From the NCBI RefSeq assembly GCF_949987515.2, contig NC_082686.1, positions 47,407,559 to 47,471,558 of the forward strand: a stretch of DNA of 64,000 bases. The letters are read 5' to 3'. This document shows positions 21,536-34,158 of the stretch, in pieces. Source of the stretch: Delphinus delphis. Lineage: Eukaryota; Chordata; Mammalia; Artiodactyla; Delphinidae. The notes below the pieces were generated by a model, which saw only the letters and a list, made by a program, of their open reading frames with translations, searched no databases and was not told the origin of the DNA. Position 1 is the stretch's first letter, and each line of letters starts with the position of its first letter. A program made the position numbers and the translations under genes.

Positions 21536-23605
21536 CTTCTTTCAATTACATGGCTTTGTCAAGGCTGATGCTTCCTGTAAATTCACTTTTTCATCTGCCA
21601 TATGTATAACTAAACAATATATTTGTTAATTATCTTATCTGTAAAACCCTTAAAATATAAACAGTAATTTTGATCAGAGTTAAATACCTCTTTTTGTCAT
21701 TGCTCAGCGGAGTTTTGTCTGTTTGATTTCTTTAATCTCTCATCATAAGCTTATTTCTGTAAAAAAAAAAAAAAAAAGAAAAAAAAATTCCCTCAAACTC
21801 TCAGGTGCTTTTCATCTTCCTGAAAGACCATTTAAATCCAAAGCAGAAGTCCAGGTGCTCACACTCTTGTAGCCAAGAACAGTTCCTTCACTGACTTTTT
21901 TTTTTTTTTTTTTTACCACCATCAGCATTTGCTGAAGCCCTCTGATGGGCAGCTTGTTATAAACTTTATACTTTGCTATTTCTGTTACACAGCAAAATCC
22001 TATCTATTCTTTGGGTAATAATATCTATCTAGTTGTTTTTGACATGTGTCTGAGGTTCCAGCTACCCAATGAATGTCAATCTTCTGTGTTATATTTTTCC
22101 TGGATGCTCGTACTTCATTGTATTTTGCCAGACTGAACTCATGGTGTACTTTACTGCCCATAATCTCCACAGGTCCATTAATATTATTTGGCCTCACCTC
22201 TGTCTCCCCTACCATCTCCACATTTAGTACCATCTGAGGAACTTATTAATGTAATGTCCACTCAAGCTTCCAGGTCATTAATAACGTTGTTAATGAGACC
22301 ATTATGCAGCCTGGGCATTAAGCAGACTTAGTGTTTTACAAGTCTGCTATTGTTTCTTGCCCAGCACCATGTTCTGTACAGTTAAGGATAAAATACAGAG
22401 GGTACTCTTCAGATTACAGTTCAGGCAGGAGATGCCTCTTCCCAGAAGACCCTTAGCTGTCCACATGAGAAATCAAAACTCTCATTCACATAGGCCTTTC
22501 AGTACAAGGCTGGCCACGGTATGCTTACATAAGCTTGTTTGCAAATTCCGGTTAGGTCTCCCAACATCACAGACAGCTGTGTTTTGAAATTTGGGCCCTT
22601 TGAAAGAAGAGTGGATACTGGAATAGCTCTTATTTGACATGCAAAGACCTTGGGAAAATTAGACATTCACACATTGCTCATAGGTTCATGGGAGCAAATG
22701 ACAACACACCATCATGCAGAGACTCTGCCATTATCCTGTGAGCTTCCACACGGTGATGCATGGTATTTTTAAGAAGCAGACCCCTAGGAAAGCACCAGAA
22801 TTGTCTCTGTTACAATCTGAGAAGCAGAAATGTCTGCACATCACTAGAGTGTTTCAGGGCAGCAACCAGACTCAAAAAATGAAAGTGGTTAAACATGTAG
22901 GTGTTTAGCTACTAGACCATGGCTGGATTCTGTCTTCAAGGTATTTATTGTATAAAAAGTTAATGCAAGGCAGTGTGTATTTAAGATAAGGAGGATTTAG
23001 GCAAATGAAGAGGGGAGAATAACATTCCAGGTAGAGGAATTACAAGATAACCTTTATCCCCAAGAGTTAACTTGATATGTAAATAACACAGAATGAAATG
23101 TTTATTAAGAAGAATATGGATTTTTTTAACAATAAGGAATTATTAAAATAGAGATTGGGGAAACCTGGTTTCATTTATTCGGACTCTAAAAGAGAATGTC
23201 AATAGTATAATGGCCAGCTAAAAGATTATTAATTATACTAGCAGTATTATTCTACCTGTAACTTAGAATTGGGCTTTTTAAAAAAGATAATAATAAATAC
23301 TGGTTTGATAACAATTTCATCTCAGCATTTTAGGATATAAACATTATATTGGTGTTAATATATTTAGTCCCACTTCTCAGTTGGAACGACTAAGAAACAA
23401 AGTAAATGAACTTTTCAAAGTCTCAGTATATTGGAGAGAAAATAACAGTTCTTATTGAAATTAAATGCTCACCAGAAATACAGCCTTTCATATTAATGTA
23501 TTTTTATTTTAGCTAACAGTTGATTAATCCAGAGCAACTAAGGAAACTTTGTCTACCTTTTTCTCTGTTTTAGTTCTAAGACTTAGAGCAGCTAATATAG
23601 TACAT
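21536..23605. other. Unique sequence with A and T homopolymers
   Basis: A run at 21761-21787 and T run at 21896-21914. No gene recognised. A possible, very decayed minus-strand MIR lies near 23370-23450. Confidence 0.45.
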
Positions 23606-24055
23606 AGTCGTTATTCTAGTTCTGTATTGCTGCATAGCAAGCCACTCCAAGTGTATAGAACAACAGTTTATTTATTGACTGGGCTTCGCTAAGTGGCTCT
23701 TCTCCACATGGTGTGGCCATGGTCTCTTGAAGCAGTGTTCAGCTGAGAATTTAACTGAGGCTGAAAACACACAAAATAGCCCCTCATCCTCCAAGGTCTC
23801 TCTCCACGGTCTTCTCAGCATCCAGCAATCTGGAGCAGACTTCTTCACAGTGTGGTTACTGGCCTCCAAGAGTGCAAGAGTGAAAGCACAAGCCATTTTA
23901 AGGCTAACTTACAGCCAGAAATGGCTGAGGGTCATTTTTGATGCTTTCAGTTGGTCAAAGCAGTTACAAGGACAGCCTCGATCCAAGGGGAAAGGAAATA
24001 GCCAACACTTCTTGACAGGATGAATGGCAAAGAATTTGTGGCCATCTTTAATTTA
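23606..24055 (-). mobile_element. MaLR-like LTR (MLT1 group), decayed
   Basis: 'ctagttctgtattgctgcat' followed by 'agcaagccactccaa' and 'aacaacagtttatttattga' corresponds to the reverse complement of a MaLR LTR end ('taataaatgtttgttgttttaagccac...ttatgcagcaatag'). Later 'ccaagagtgcaagagtgaaa' fits the internal part. Identity is weak beyond the first 60 bp, so class and right boundary are uncertain. Confidence 0.5.
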
Positions 24056-24911
24056 CCATATGATTGCTTAGTAAATATTTGTTGACTGACTGTATGATAA
24101 TAGTGTTTGAAGTTCTTTATGTCCTTGGTTGCATTTGAGGTGATGTTTATGTTGTCACTTTGTAGAAACATTTATTTTGTAGTTCATGAAAAATCAGAAG
24201 AAATATTTTATCATATAAACAAGAAAGTAGATTTTTTAAACTTTTGGATACATATAGCCAATGTCACTTCTGAGTTATTAAAATTCTTTATAAGGGTGTG
24301 GAATGAGAACAGTCTTCCAAATTTTTCTGATTTTCTCTTCATTTGGGGATTCTATTGTTTTAAATGAGTTTATGTGAATTCCCAAAATATTAGATATCTA
24401 TATTCACATTTCAGAACAAAAATTAATTCCCTGATGAAGCCTGGATTGGGGTGGTTACTGCCATTTTACACCTTCTATGGCTCATTACCCTTATGTTAAC
24501 CTTAAAAAAAAAAATCAAGGTTCGATATCCCCATTACTTAAAAAGAACTTACACAGGATAAAATGGACATGGATGTGGTTTTCTTTTTTCTTTTTTTTAT
24601 TTCCTTTTATTAAAGTATAATAAACTCCCATATGGTGTAATGTAATCTCCATCAAAGATTCCCATGGTATGTTGAGAAACAGAGTAGAAGCTTGGAGCAG
24701 ATGGATCAAGCAACCATGTGAGAAATTAAATGCATTAAAAAATTGATAGTCTCAGCTTTGGGTCTTCCACAGTCTTTTAACCTTTACTCCATCCTTCTGC
24801 TGAAATAAGTTAGCCACTATTCTTAAAGCTCTCATAAGCTAACTTAGAGGGGAAAAAATATTTTTATAATTCTAGGGTTCCAACTCTCCCCAAGCAGACT
24901 CTCTTTTTACA
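24056..24911. other. AT-rich unique sequence
   Basis: No gene recognised. 24590-24700 has a vague L1-like texture ('ttattaaagtataataaact') but is too short to call. Confidence 0.45.
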
Positions 24912-25076
24912 GGGGATTTCATCAAAATCACCAGGGAGCACGTTAAAATTCAAATTCCTGGAAGGACCCGCTGGACAATTCCAATTCTATAGTTCAAAGT
25001 GGAGCCCAGGAATATGAATTTAGTACTGAGGGTAATGCAGATTGGGGTAATCTGGGCCACATTTTGAGAAATCCCT
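24912..25076 (+). mobile_element. MER5A-like hAT fragment
   Basis: 'atcaaaatcaccagggagca', 'cgttaaaattcaaattcctg' and 'gcccaggaatatgaatttag' follow MER5A ('catcagcatcacctgggaac', 'ttgttagaaatgcaaattct'). Strongly decayed. Confidence 0.6.
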
Positions 25077-25475
25077 CTTAAATTTCCTCTTACCAATCCT
25101 AGAAAGGCTGAAACTGGTGAGGTTTGAAAGGTAGATGCCTTGTGCTGTTCCCCCACTGGCAAGAAGCAGTTAAGGTGGCAGGAAGACAGTATATGGGTTT
25201 ATGAATAATTAGAATTTATGTCATTTCTTAGGCAAAATCAGCTAATTATTTATTTGCACTGGAGCTGGAAGGCTTGTGAGAATAGATAAGGAACACTATC
25301 ATTTTTCACTATTTATTACCTGAACGAGGCATGGACTGAATTTTCTTGCTTGGTCCTATTTTGGGATACATATGTATGCATTCCTACCATGGTTACCAAA
25401 CCAGTCCACTTGAAACTGGCTCATATTGCTGTCTTAAAATGTGAGTTTAGAATACAGATTCACATATTTCTGTCA
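25077..25475. other. Unique sequence
   Basis: Nothing recognised. Confidence 0.5.
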
Positions 25476-25560
25476 TTCTTCACTTATTTATTCAAGAAAT
25501 GTCTGTTGAGCATCTTATATGTGGAAGGCATTGTTTAGGCACTGTCAGCAGCCAGTGTTT
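25476..25560 (-). mobile_element. L2 LINE 3'-end fragment
   Basis: 'cacttatttattcaagaaat', 'gtctgttgagcatcttatat' and 'gtggaaggcattgtttaggc' match the reverse L2 terminus. Confidence 0.75.
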
Positions 25561-26353
25561 TATTCATTAATCGTGCTGATACTCTAGCCCCTCATTTGAT
25601 TTTAGAAAAAAGTTGCAGGACTTCAAACCACTTCCATGGTCCATAATCTGCTCTTAAGATGAATCTTACCTAAACCACCCAAGAGTCCTTCTTCTGCTCT
25701 TAACATTTTCAAGACATGAAGATTCTTTAGAATAATTTATGGTCTAACATTTTTCACAATCTGCCTGTCTTCTACCAATCTTAATCCACAGTGGCACAAT
25801 TAAAGAAGACTTTCTCTTTTTTTCTCAGCAATAACAATGGAGAACAGTGGATCACCCTTCATATAAAGCAAGTTATATACCACCAGCAGATCATCCAGTT
25901 ATTATCATCCAGCAGATAAGCTGATAGTTAATTTATGTCCTTGTAAACCTAACAGTATTCTTTGAAAGCCCAATGTCATACTCTTGCTCAGACTAATCTT
26001 ATCTCTCAATGTCAACTGCTTGAAAGAGTACTTGGCACCCCTTTATCTTCCATATATATTTGTGTAGCGAGATCTCTCTGTGGATAGCTTAGGGAGTAAC
26101 AGCTCATGAAGATTCCTTGGTTCGGGACTGAGATCCTCTTGTAGCTTGGCCTCTGCACCCTAACTGTTGCATCCTTAAAGCCTAAATGCCAGTGTAGTTT
26201 GATTTTATTAGTGCGACTGTCACCAAAAGTTCTCTAGGAAGTGAACTTTTTATATACATTAATGCAAGAAAATAATAGAATGTTTAGCAGGATGGTCAAG
26301 CTGGTTCTGATACTATATTACATCATGTATTTTTATTATTAATATCTTAGTTG
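25561..26353. other. Unique sequence
   Basis: No gene recognised. A good acceptor-like tract 'ctctttttttctcag' lies near 25830, but no open frame or donor follows. Confidence 0.45.
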
Positions 26354-26361
26354 TTTTAGAG

Positions 26362-26574
26362 CAGGGTTTCTCAGCAGCAGCACTATTGACATTTTGTGCT
26401 GGATATATCTAAGTTGTGGGAGGCTGTCCTGTGCACTGTAGGGTGTTTAGCTGCATCCCTGGCCTCTACCCACCAGGAGCAAGTAGCACCCTCCCATTGT
26501 GACAATTAAAAATGTCTCCAGATATTGCCAAATGTCTGCCAGGGGCAAAATCACCTCCAATTGAGAACCACTAT
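26362..26574 (-). mobile_element. MER20 hAT DNA transposon with exact 8-bp TSD
   Basis: Starts 'cagggtttctcagcagcagc' and continues 'actattgacattttgtgctg', 'catccctggcctctacccac', 'aaaatgtctccagatattgc' and 'ttgagaaccacta'. This is the reverse complement of MER20 along its whole length. Both flanks carry TTTTAGAG (26354-26361 and 26575-26582), the 8-bp TSD expected of hAT transposition, which confirms both ends. Confidence 0.96.
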
Positions 26575-26582
26575 TTTTAGAG

Positions 26583-27819
26583 TATGAGGCATGGCATATT
26601 TAGACCTAAGGCTATCTGAGAAAAAACTTAAGATATTCCCTCTCTTTCTTCAAAAAAGTACTACATAATGTTCTGAAAGTACAATTACCTAAGGATGGCA
26701 TGTTCTAGACTTTTTTGGTTCTACTGAATCTTTAGAATGGGGTTACAAAATACAAGAACCTCTTGATTCTTCATGATGTTGTTTGTAACAAGCCAAGAAC
26801 ATTATTGTTAAACTGTGGAGCCCTATATCATAGAATAAAGTATGCCACATAAAGTTCATAAACTAGTATTTATTCTGTTTAACCTACCAAAACTGCACAT
26901 GTAAAAAAGTTACTACTACCTAGTACTTATATAACTCATGGGCAAGAATTTACAAATACAGTAAAGTAGACACTTAAAGGAGCTCTGCCGTACTGTTAGG
27001 GAGGGAAAAAAAATTATATCATTATAGATGAGAAAACTCATTCATTAATACCGCATTTCCAGAAACATCTTGGAGAAGATGGCCTGTAAAATCTGGGTGA
27101 AACATGAGCCAGCTATGAGAGCCCTTAACAGCAACATGGTATCCATGTTTCTGGTCAGAAGAATGCAGCTCTGGGAAATAGAGTCCCTCAGGGTAGCCAC
27201 TTTTCAATTATAGTCAAACTCCAGCAAATTTTCTTTATAGACACCACACAAACACACCCATTTTTTTATACCCTGCTTAAATTTATTGTTACATGTTTCT
27301 ATTTCTGTGAGGTCCATAAATGTCACAAAATCTGCTTGTCAGCATGATATTCAAAGACTTAACCCTTGTTGACTTAAGACACCACCTAGTTTGAAGAGAT
27401 AATTCACCCCTTGGGGTTTATTTTGTGAGAATGACCTATCGTACATTCCATAATCTATAGAATTGGCTTGCCTGTGGTTTTGAAAGAAGAAGAAATGGAG
27501 AACTCTTGCCCTGTGGTTTTATTTAATGTTTAGAAAAGTTCAAGTTTAATCTAGTAATTTAGAATGTATACATTTGACTGGCTACATTTATGAAATCACA
27601 GTTCTTTTGCAGCAGTTTAAATCTCTAAATAAAATTATGTGTGGGTTTTATTGTTCAGGGTCAGACATGCTGGCAGTCAGTGCCTGACAGAGTCAAAGTT
27701 GTCTAGAAAATGATCCGAGGAAAGGATTTTTACTGAATCTCAGGAGTTCTTGAACCTGTAGCTACTTTTTTTTTTTAATCTTTACCAACTAGTTAATTGC
27801 AAAAGGATTATTGTAGATG
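26583..27819. other. AT-rich unique sequence
   Basis: No repeat or exon recognised in 1.2 kb. Confidence 0.5.
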
Positions 27820-27989
27820 AGCAGTTCTCGAAGTATGCTGCCTGCGGCGGCAGCATTAGCATCACCTGGGAGCGTGTTAGAAATGAACATTTCTGGCCCA
27901 ACCCCAGAAACTCGGGTGAGACCCAGAAATCTGTATTTTAGCAAGCGCTCTGGGTGATTCTGGTGCGTGCCAAAATTTGCTAACCATTA
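27820..27989 (+). mobile_element. MER5A hAT DNA transposon
   Basis: 'gcagttctcgaagtatgctg', 'gcattagcatcacctgggag', 'cgtgttagaaatgaacattt', 'gacccagaaatctgtatttt' and 'gggtgattctggtgcgtgcc' follow MER5A consensus order. Confidence 0.9.
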
Positions 27990-29471
27990 TTTTAGACTGT
28001 CATAATCATTGAGACTTTTTTTTCCTGCCTGCTTTGATGGTTGTTGTCTCTGATGCCATAAAAAAGGAGGTGATTTTTACCAAGAAGAAAATATTATTTG
28101 CTTAGAAGCATGCTTCTTTATCTCCTTTGTAATATGAGGTCTTCATTGACTGTCACATTTTAAAAAGATACTAGAATAATTGGCCTTAACTAAGTTCTGT
28201 TTTCAACTTTACAAAAAAAATTTTAATCACCATTTCTTTGATTCTTGCCATAGATGATCTACAGTAGCTTTTTGAACAAAAGTATTAAGGTTATGAGCAT
28301 AATTATAAGAATTATGTATTGTGAAGTTGACAGCTGGTTTACAAGGTTCATTTCACTGTCATAGGTAATTTGTGTTACTCCTTCCTCTCATAAAGTAATA
28401 ATAATAATGCTTGCATGAAGATTCTAGTTACCTCATGCCAACAGAAAGGTGCTCAGGTTTAAAGGAAAACTTTGGAACGTGAGACCCACCTCATTCGCTT
28501 CGTGTCTGGGCTTCCAGATTCTGCATGTGTACCAAAAGCTCCTTATTTTTATCTCAGGCACTTGCATAAATATTTTTAATGCCAACCTTTTGAATGGCTC
28601 GTTTGTAAAAGGCCCTGTTACTTTCCCACCCACTATTTCTCACTGTCCCATTGGGTAGAGATTTGTTTTTCATGCTACACTCTAAAGTATGCTGGCATTG
28701 ATAAGCTCAGGTCAACCTACCTGGTTAATTTGGTCCTAAATATGAATTCTTATCAAGGTTGCTTGCAAATTCACGTTTTACATTCACTTTGAGATGTATA
28801 CGTAGGATTCTCTGAGAAAACTCAGAGAATTAGTAAAGATTTTTCAAAGATTCAAAGGTTTGTTTAAAGGGGGCATCCACTAAAAACTGGAAGACAATAT
28901 GATATTATGGGAAATAAAAACCTTATGGCGGCTGTGTCTATTCAGGGAAGCTTTATAAACAAGAACTGCTGTGGTTTTACTCTATATTTGCAATGGATTT
29001 GATTATAAAAATCATAAGTTAGAGAAATCATCAGTTATATATAAGCACAAGCATATGGATATACAGGTAGACCTCACTTTTTCCACTTAGCTGTATTCCT
29101 AAAAAGTCAGATGAAAACAGAATATTTATAAATCAAATCATAGTTTTCAGTTGGCTGATATTATCATTTTGTAGGTGCTATATCTTCCCTTTTGCTGGCC
29201 TAGCTGGAATATGGCTGCTAAAACACCTATCCCCATCAATTAACCCCAGCTTAGCATCAAGTTAGTGAATTATAAAATAGCCACTATATGAAGGACCACT
29301 TTTAAAGAATGAATCCAGGAATTATTTCATAATGTAGAAGTTTATTCCCTGCCCATTTCTTTAGCTTCAGATTTTTCTGTCAAGTTTGTTGAATTCTGGC
29401 ACCCTTTTAAATATGTATGTATGGTTGAAAGTCTCAGCTGATCCTCCTAATAACCAAGTCGTATCCCCTAA
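27990..29471. other. Unique sequence with a perfect hairpin
   Basis: No gene recognised. A perfect 10-bp inverted repeat with a 4-nt loop lies at 28807-28830. Confidence 0.5.
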
Positions 29472-29625
29472 AGCAGTTCATAGCCCTGACTACTCAATTG
29501 AATCACAAGAGGAACTTTTAAAACTGTTGATGCTTGGACACAACCATGATCAATGGAATTAGAATCACAGAAAATTTTTTTAAGTGTTTAAGGTGATTCT
29601 ACTGTACAGGCAGAGTTGATAACTG
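29472..29625 (+). mobile_element. MER5-like hAT fragment
   Basis: 'aattgaatcacaagaggaac' and 'tttaaggtgattctactgta' fit the MER5 start and right half, with many substitutions. Confidence 0.45.
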
Positions 29626-31009
29626 TGTGCCTGAAGAGAACATTGATATTTGGGGACAGCTTATTGTAGTACTTGATGTGACTATAAATTAATGAGAGTA
29701 TTTCACACCAAGACGGATGGTGTCATGAGTTCTCTAAGAATTCATTTCTTACTACATTTCCTCACTTAGGGAAAAATGACTCAGTTTTACTCAGTCATTT
29801 TTGCAGTCTTTTTTATACATATGTTGCCCATTAGGGGCTATGCATTTTCTAGGCATTTATAATTTCTCAAACTGTATGTCAATCCAAAGTTTCTTTCCCC
29901 TTTTGACTCAGAAGCAAAAATGTTCCTATTCCTTCCTCTCGTATCACCAAGGCCCCTCTGTGGTCCTCTTCCATCCTGCGTGTCAGCACAGCCCTAAGAT
30001 GCAAGCAAATAACATCCTCATACATAGGCTTTCCAGCTCTCATGAGGAAATTAAGTACCTTTCCTCCAACTGAAATGTTTCTGAAGTATTCTTCAGCCAC
30101 CTCAGTGTTCTGTCATTTTTATCTGTCACCTGAGAATCAGAGCTGTGCGAGTTGATGACGCCCTTCCTGAGCGGCCAAATAAAAGAAATTACATATGTCT
30201 TTTATTCATTCTGTGTTTCTCTGGAGACCTCCACTAGCAGGAACAGAGGAGGTTACTTTTTCGTGAAGAGTAACATACTACCAAGTTGAATTTTAATGGA
30301 TAACTTAGCTCCGGGTTAGATTCTTTGGCATAAAGATCACTACATTTAATATAGAAGGTCATGAGTTTAGTCATTAGACAAGTTAATTAAATGGCTGCCA
30401 TAGTTCAAAAGTACATCTGCATTTGGATAAAATATGATTCGTGTTAGAGAGGTAAACTTGACGTTTGGTTCCCCTAGGTAATAAAACAACTTAATGAAAT
30501 AAACGTGTATACCTTTCTGCAGCAAACCTGCATAAAGCACATAGCATAGCTGCATTTCTTTACTGGCAGTAATAGGAAATCTTTAACCTGCCACAGGCTG
30601 CTTTGTTTTATTCAGTCTCACATAGTTAACCTGTTGAGCTGATTAGCAGAACAAGTCAGGGTCATCGTTGACACCACAGATGGAAGGAACGGAAAAGCCA
30701 CAAAGTTGCCTGTGCTTGTTTGGATACCAACAACATTGATTGTCTCACTGCAAGTGCTGCTACAGAGAAATACCATTGACTCAGCTTCCCCATTTGTACA
30801 CTGTACAAGGCCCAAAACAAATCCTATTCATGTCTGTATTTTTACCACTAAATAACAGTACCTGACGCCTAGTTGACACACTCAGTACTTTTTTTTCAAT
30901 TTAAAAAAACTTTGAAAAAAATTTTGATGTGTTACCCAGCAGGCTACAGTCTAAAATATGATGTCTATTCCTATGGATTACAACCATTTAGTATAGAACT
31001 TCTTAAAAT
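29626..31009. other. Unique sequence with hairpin, possible conserved block
   Basis: A 10-bp perfect inverted repeat lies at 29772-29802. The stretch 30590-30830 is repeat-free with balanced composition. No coding evidence. Confidence 0.4.
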
Positions 31010-31480
31010 ATTTAATAAAAATCACCGGAGAGTTGACAGCAATGGGTAACCCATTTTTTCACTTTCTTGTGTATAGTTCTGTGATACAGACGAATGCATA
31101 CAGTGATGTAACCTCCACCACAATCAAAATACAGAACACTTTCATCACCCCAAGAAATTCCCTCTTGCTGGCTTTTTAAATCAACCCCTACGGCTACTCT
31201 CAACCCTTGGCAACCAGTTTGTTTTCTCCTCTAATTTCACCTTTTCCTGGATGTCATGTGAATAGAATAATAACATTTTTAATCTGATTTCTTTCACTTA
31301 GCATAACGTACTTGAGAGTCACCCAGGTTGTTGTGTATACCAATAGTTTGTTCCATTTTGCCACTGTGTAATATTCCATTATATAGACATACCACAGTTT
31401 TCTTATCCACTCACCAGCTGAAGGACATTTGGGTTGTTTCCTGTTTGGAGTAATTATGAACAAACTCACTGTAAGTGTTC
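31010..31480 (-). mobile_element. L1M LINE, ORF2 C-terminal part, left piece
   Basis: Antisense L1: the minus-strand frame 31254-31469 reads 'PSAGEWIRKLWYVYIMEYY', the conserved ORF2 C-terminal signature, although decayed. 3' UTR-like sequence lies to the left ('caaccagtttgttttctcct'). The element is interrupted at 31491 by a CHR-2 SINE and continues from 31722. A dead copy of the reverse-transcriptase-encoding LINE. Confidence 0.9.
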
Positions 31481-31490
31481 ATGAACAGAT

Positions 31491-31711
31491 TTTTTTGTTT
31501 TTGTTTTTGTTTTTTGCGGTACACGGGCCTCCCACTGCCATGGTCTCTCGCGTTGCGGAGCACAGGCTCCGAACGCACAGGCTCAGCGGCCATGGCTCAC
31601 GGGGCCCAGCCGCTCTGCGGCATGTGGGATCTTCCCAGATCGGGGCACGAACCCGTGTCCCCTGCATCAGCAGGCGGACTCTCAACCACTGCGCTACCAG
31701 GGGAGCCCATG
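31491..31711 (-). mobile_element. CHR-2 SINE inserted in an L1, with TSD
   Basis: Reverse-complement CHR-2: T-rich tail (31491-31516), 'ttgcggtacacgggcctccc', 'atcggggcacgaacccgtgt' and 'actgcgctaccaggggagcc'. TSD 'atgaacagat' (31481-31490) versus 'atgaacaggt' (31712-31721), one mismatch. The host L1 resumes directly after it. Confidence 0.95.
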
Positions 31712-31721
31712 ATGAACAGGT

Positions 31722-31980
31722 TTTTAAGTAAACGTAACTTTTATTTCTCTGGGATGTTTCTCTAGGAGTAAGATTACTGTATTTTATTGTAAATGTACGT
31801 TTAACATTTTATAAGGAACTTCCTAGTGTTTTCCAAAGGGACTGTACTATTTTGTATTCCCACAGTGTATGAGAATTCCAGTTGCTCCACATCCTCACCA
31901 GCACTTGGTATTGTCAGTGTTTTGAGGGGCTTTATTTTGCTTGATTAGTTGGTTGGGTTTTGTTTTTGTTTTGTAGCCAT
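31722..31980 (-). mobile_element. L1M LINE, right piece
   Basis: 'tttatttctctgggatgttt', 'aactgtactattttgtattc'-like sequence (near 31846) and 'tccacatcctcaccagcact' are antisense ORF2 landmarks that continue the copy left of the SINE. Confidence 0.85.
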
Positions 31981-32094
31981 TCTGCTCTGCAAAGCATCAG
32001 TATTAGAAAGCACAGCAAGAACCATTTTATCCATTTTCTGCCAGTAAAGCATCCCAGATTAAAAATTTGTCTGATATAATTAACATTATGTGTC

Positions 32095-32530
32095 GTCAAC
32101 TTAAAGAAAAACACACAGCATGATAGTTGTGAGTTTAAGTTTAATTCAGGGTCTTACTGAGGACTGTAGCCTGGGAGATAGCCACTCAGTAGCTCAGAGT
32201 AAACTGTTCCAAAGAAGTAGGGGAGGAGCCCCAGTATGTATATGAATTTTTCTGGCTAGGAAAAACATGTAGTCGAGCATGTATCTTGGTAAAAGATTAC
32301 TGCTATTCACAAAGAACAGATATCTCTGGTTGATGATTTCAGTGCTTTTCTTTGTATGGGAAGATGCAAAAATCTGGGGTCATTGAAGTTCTTCCTGAGG
32401 TATGCATCTTAACTATCTGTGGGCCCATTTATTCAAAGCACTGAATGCCTTATCCTGTTTTTTCCATCCTAAATTCCCTTCTGGGGTGCACTACCCTGTT
32501 GGTGGGCAACTGCAGTGGGTTGTGATTTAA
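32095..32530. mobile_element. Unassigned interspersed-repeat-like segment
   Basis: 'gagtttaagtttaattcagg', 'gcctgggagatagccactca', 'gtgcttttctttgtatggga' and 'ctgttttttccatcctaaat' have the texture of a mammalian LTR or L1 5' UTR that I have seen before but cannot name. Strand and class are uncertain. Confidence 0.3.
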
Positions 32531-33245
32531 CCCTTTGAATATCTGGATGATGAGGGATACTCTTTGTTCCTTTTTTTTTTTTTTAACAGTTTCTAGACAT
32601 AGTTACTTTGTTAATACATTCCAATATCTAGCCGTTGTTTACAAGGGCTTGAAGAAACTTAGTCATTTTATTGATTTGCTTTCCAATATTCTGACGACAC
32701 TTGCCCTACAGGAATTATTTTACTTATTGGGCTTCAGTTGCGTTTTCCTCATACTACTGCATGCATGTGCACAAGCTAAACCATCCAAGAAATTTACATG
32801 ACTTTCCAATTCTTTCCTACTTAATAATGGCTAATTTCTTAAAAATTAAATATTTTTAGTTTTACTAACTTTATACAAAAATGAAATAACCTAATTAAAA
32901 GCCTTAAAGAGGAGATGGAGATATAAAGATTCTTCCACATTCATCTGTAGATCAAAGCATTATGTCAACCAAAAAGCATATGAAGCAGGAAACATTTCTA
33001 AAATAATCATGCTTTAGTTTAACAGAGTGGAATTAAGCATTCTTCATTGTGATTCTTTAGATGGTCTTCTATGACTGAATCATATTCTTGATATCTTACC
33101 TTTCATGGGAAAAATACCTCCCTACGGAAGTAATATGTAGAGTATAAATATCAGTTTCATTTGTATAAAGTAAGATTTCGTTGTTCCTTATTAATCTGGA
33201 GAAGATGCTCAGTGCATAACTGAGGAAGATTTGGACAGGCTTTTT
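32531..33245. other. AT-rich unique sequence
   Basis: Nothing recognised apart from a short T run at 32571-32585. Confidence 0.5.
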
Positions 33246-33415
33246 AAGTGGCACGGGCAGTAGAAACAGCTGGATTGTAGTCTCCATTTTGCTACCTACA
33301 AACTGACTGGTTAGCTGACCTAGAGCAAGTCAGCTAGTCCTTAATTGTATATTTCCTCAACTGTGAAAAGTAGGAATTAGAATCAATGATCTCTAAGGTC
33401 TCCTGGTTCTAAACA
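33246..33415 (+). mobile_element. MIR SINE fragment
   Basis: 'gttagctgacctagagcaag', 'tatatttcctcaactgtgaa' and 'atgatctctaaggtctcctg' follow MIR sense order. Confidence 0.65.
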
Positions 33416-34143
33416 AAGTTCAAGGAGGTTGGAAGTCGCACACCGTCTTCCCTACCCCACACCCACCCCAAAGCCAGCCAGTGTTTCTCATAATAGAACT
33501 ACAGGTGCATGTGGCCACAGAAGACCCTCACATTTTCTCAAAGCCTTTTCTGCTCTGGTTTGTCATTGTGGTTGCCCCATTTGAGCTCCTTTCATGGAGG
33601 GCTTGCTCCAGAGTGGTGGCTCCCAGGACTGGGAAGCAGTCTGTGAGGACCACTTCCAGTCCAGCCCCAGGTGTCTGTGTCCACCTAGGTCCACTGTACA
33701 GCTATTTGCTCATTTTCTTCAAGATTCAAATATAATTGTCCTGCTCTTCTAAGACTTTAAGATAGTCAGGGGAACATTAGCTCACTGAAAATAATTGAAA
33801 ACACCTTTTGGAAAAGTGCTGCTGAGAATGCAAGCATGAGATTCTGTCATGCTCATAGTGGTTTTTGAGGGAAGAGATTATTTCTCTACCTTGTAACGTT
33901 TTCTAATAAATTTAGAGGAAGGAGTTCCACCTCAGATTTTCTGAGTCATAGACTTTGAGAGCAAGACAGGCCCTACAGATAGGTGACTTGCCCGGGGCCT
34001 CTGGGACAGTAGGTTGTAAAGCTTTTCAGGGATCCCATTTCCCTATGTTACCAATCTCAGCCTTTTCAAAGCCACAGCAGACCATTTGGGGATTGCACTC
34101 ATATTCTCTCTAGCATTTCCCATTTCCTTCCCTGCCTCACCCT
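33416..34143. other. Unique sequence
   Basis: No gene recognised. Confidence 0.5.
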
Positions 34144-34158
34144 GAGCATGGGGTTTTT

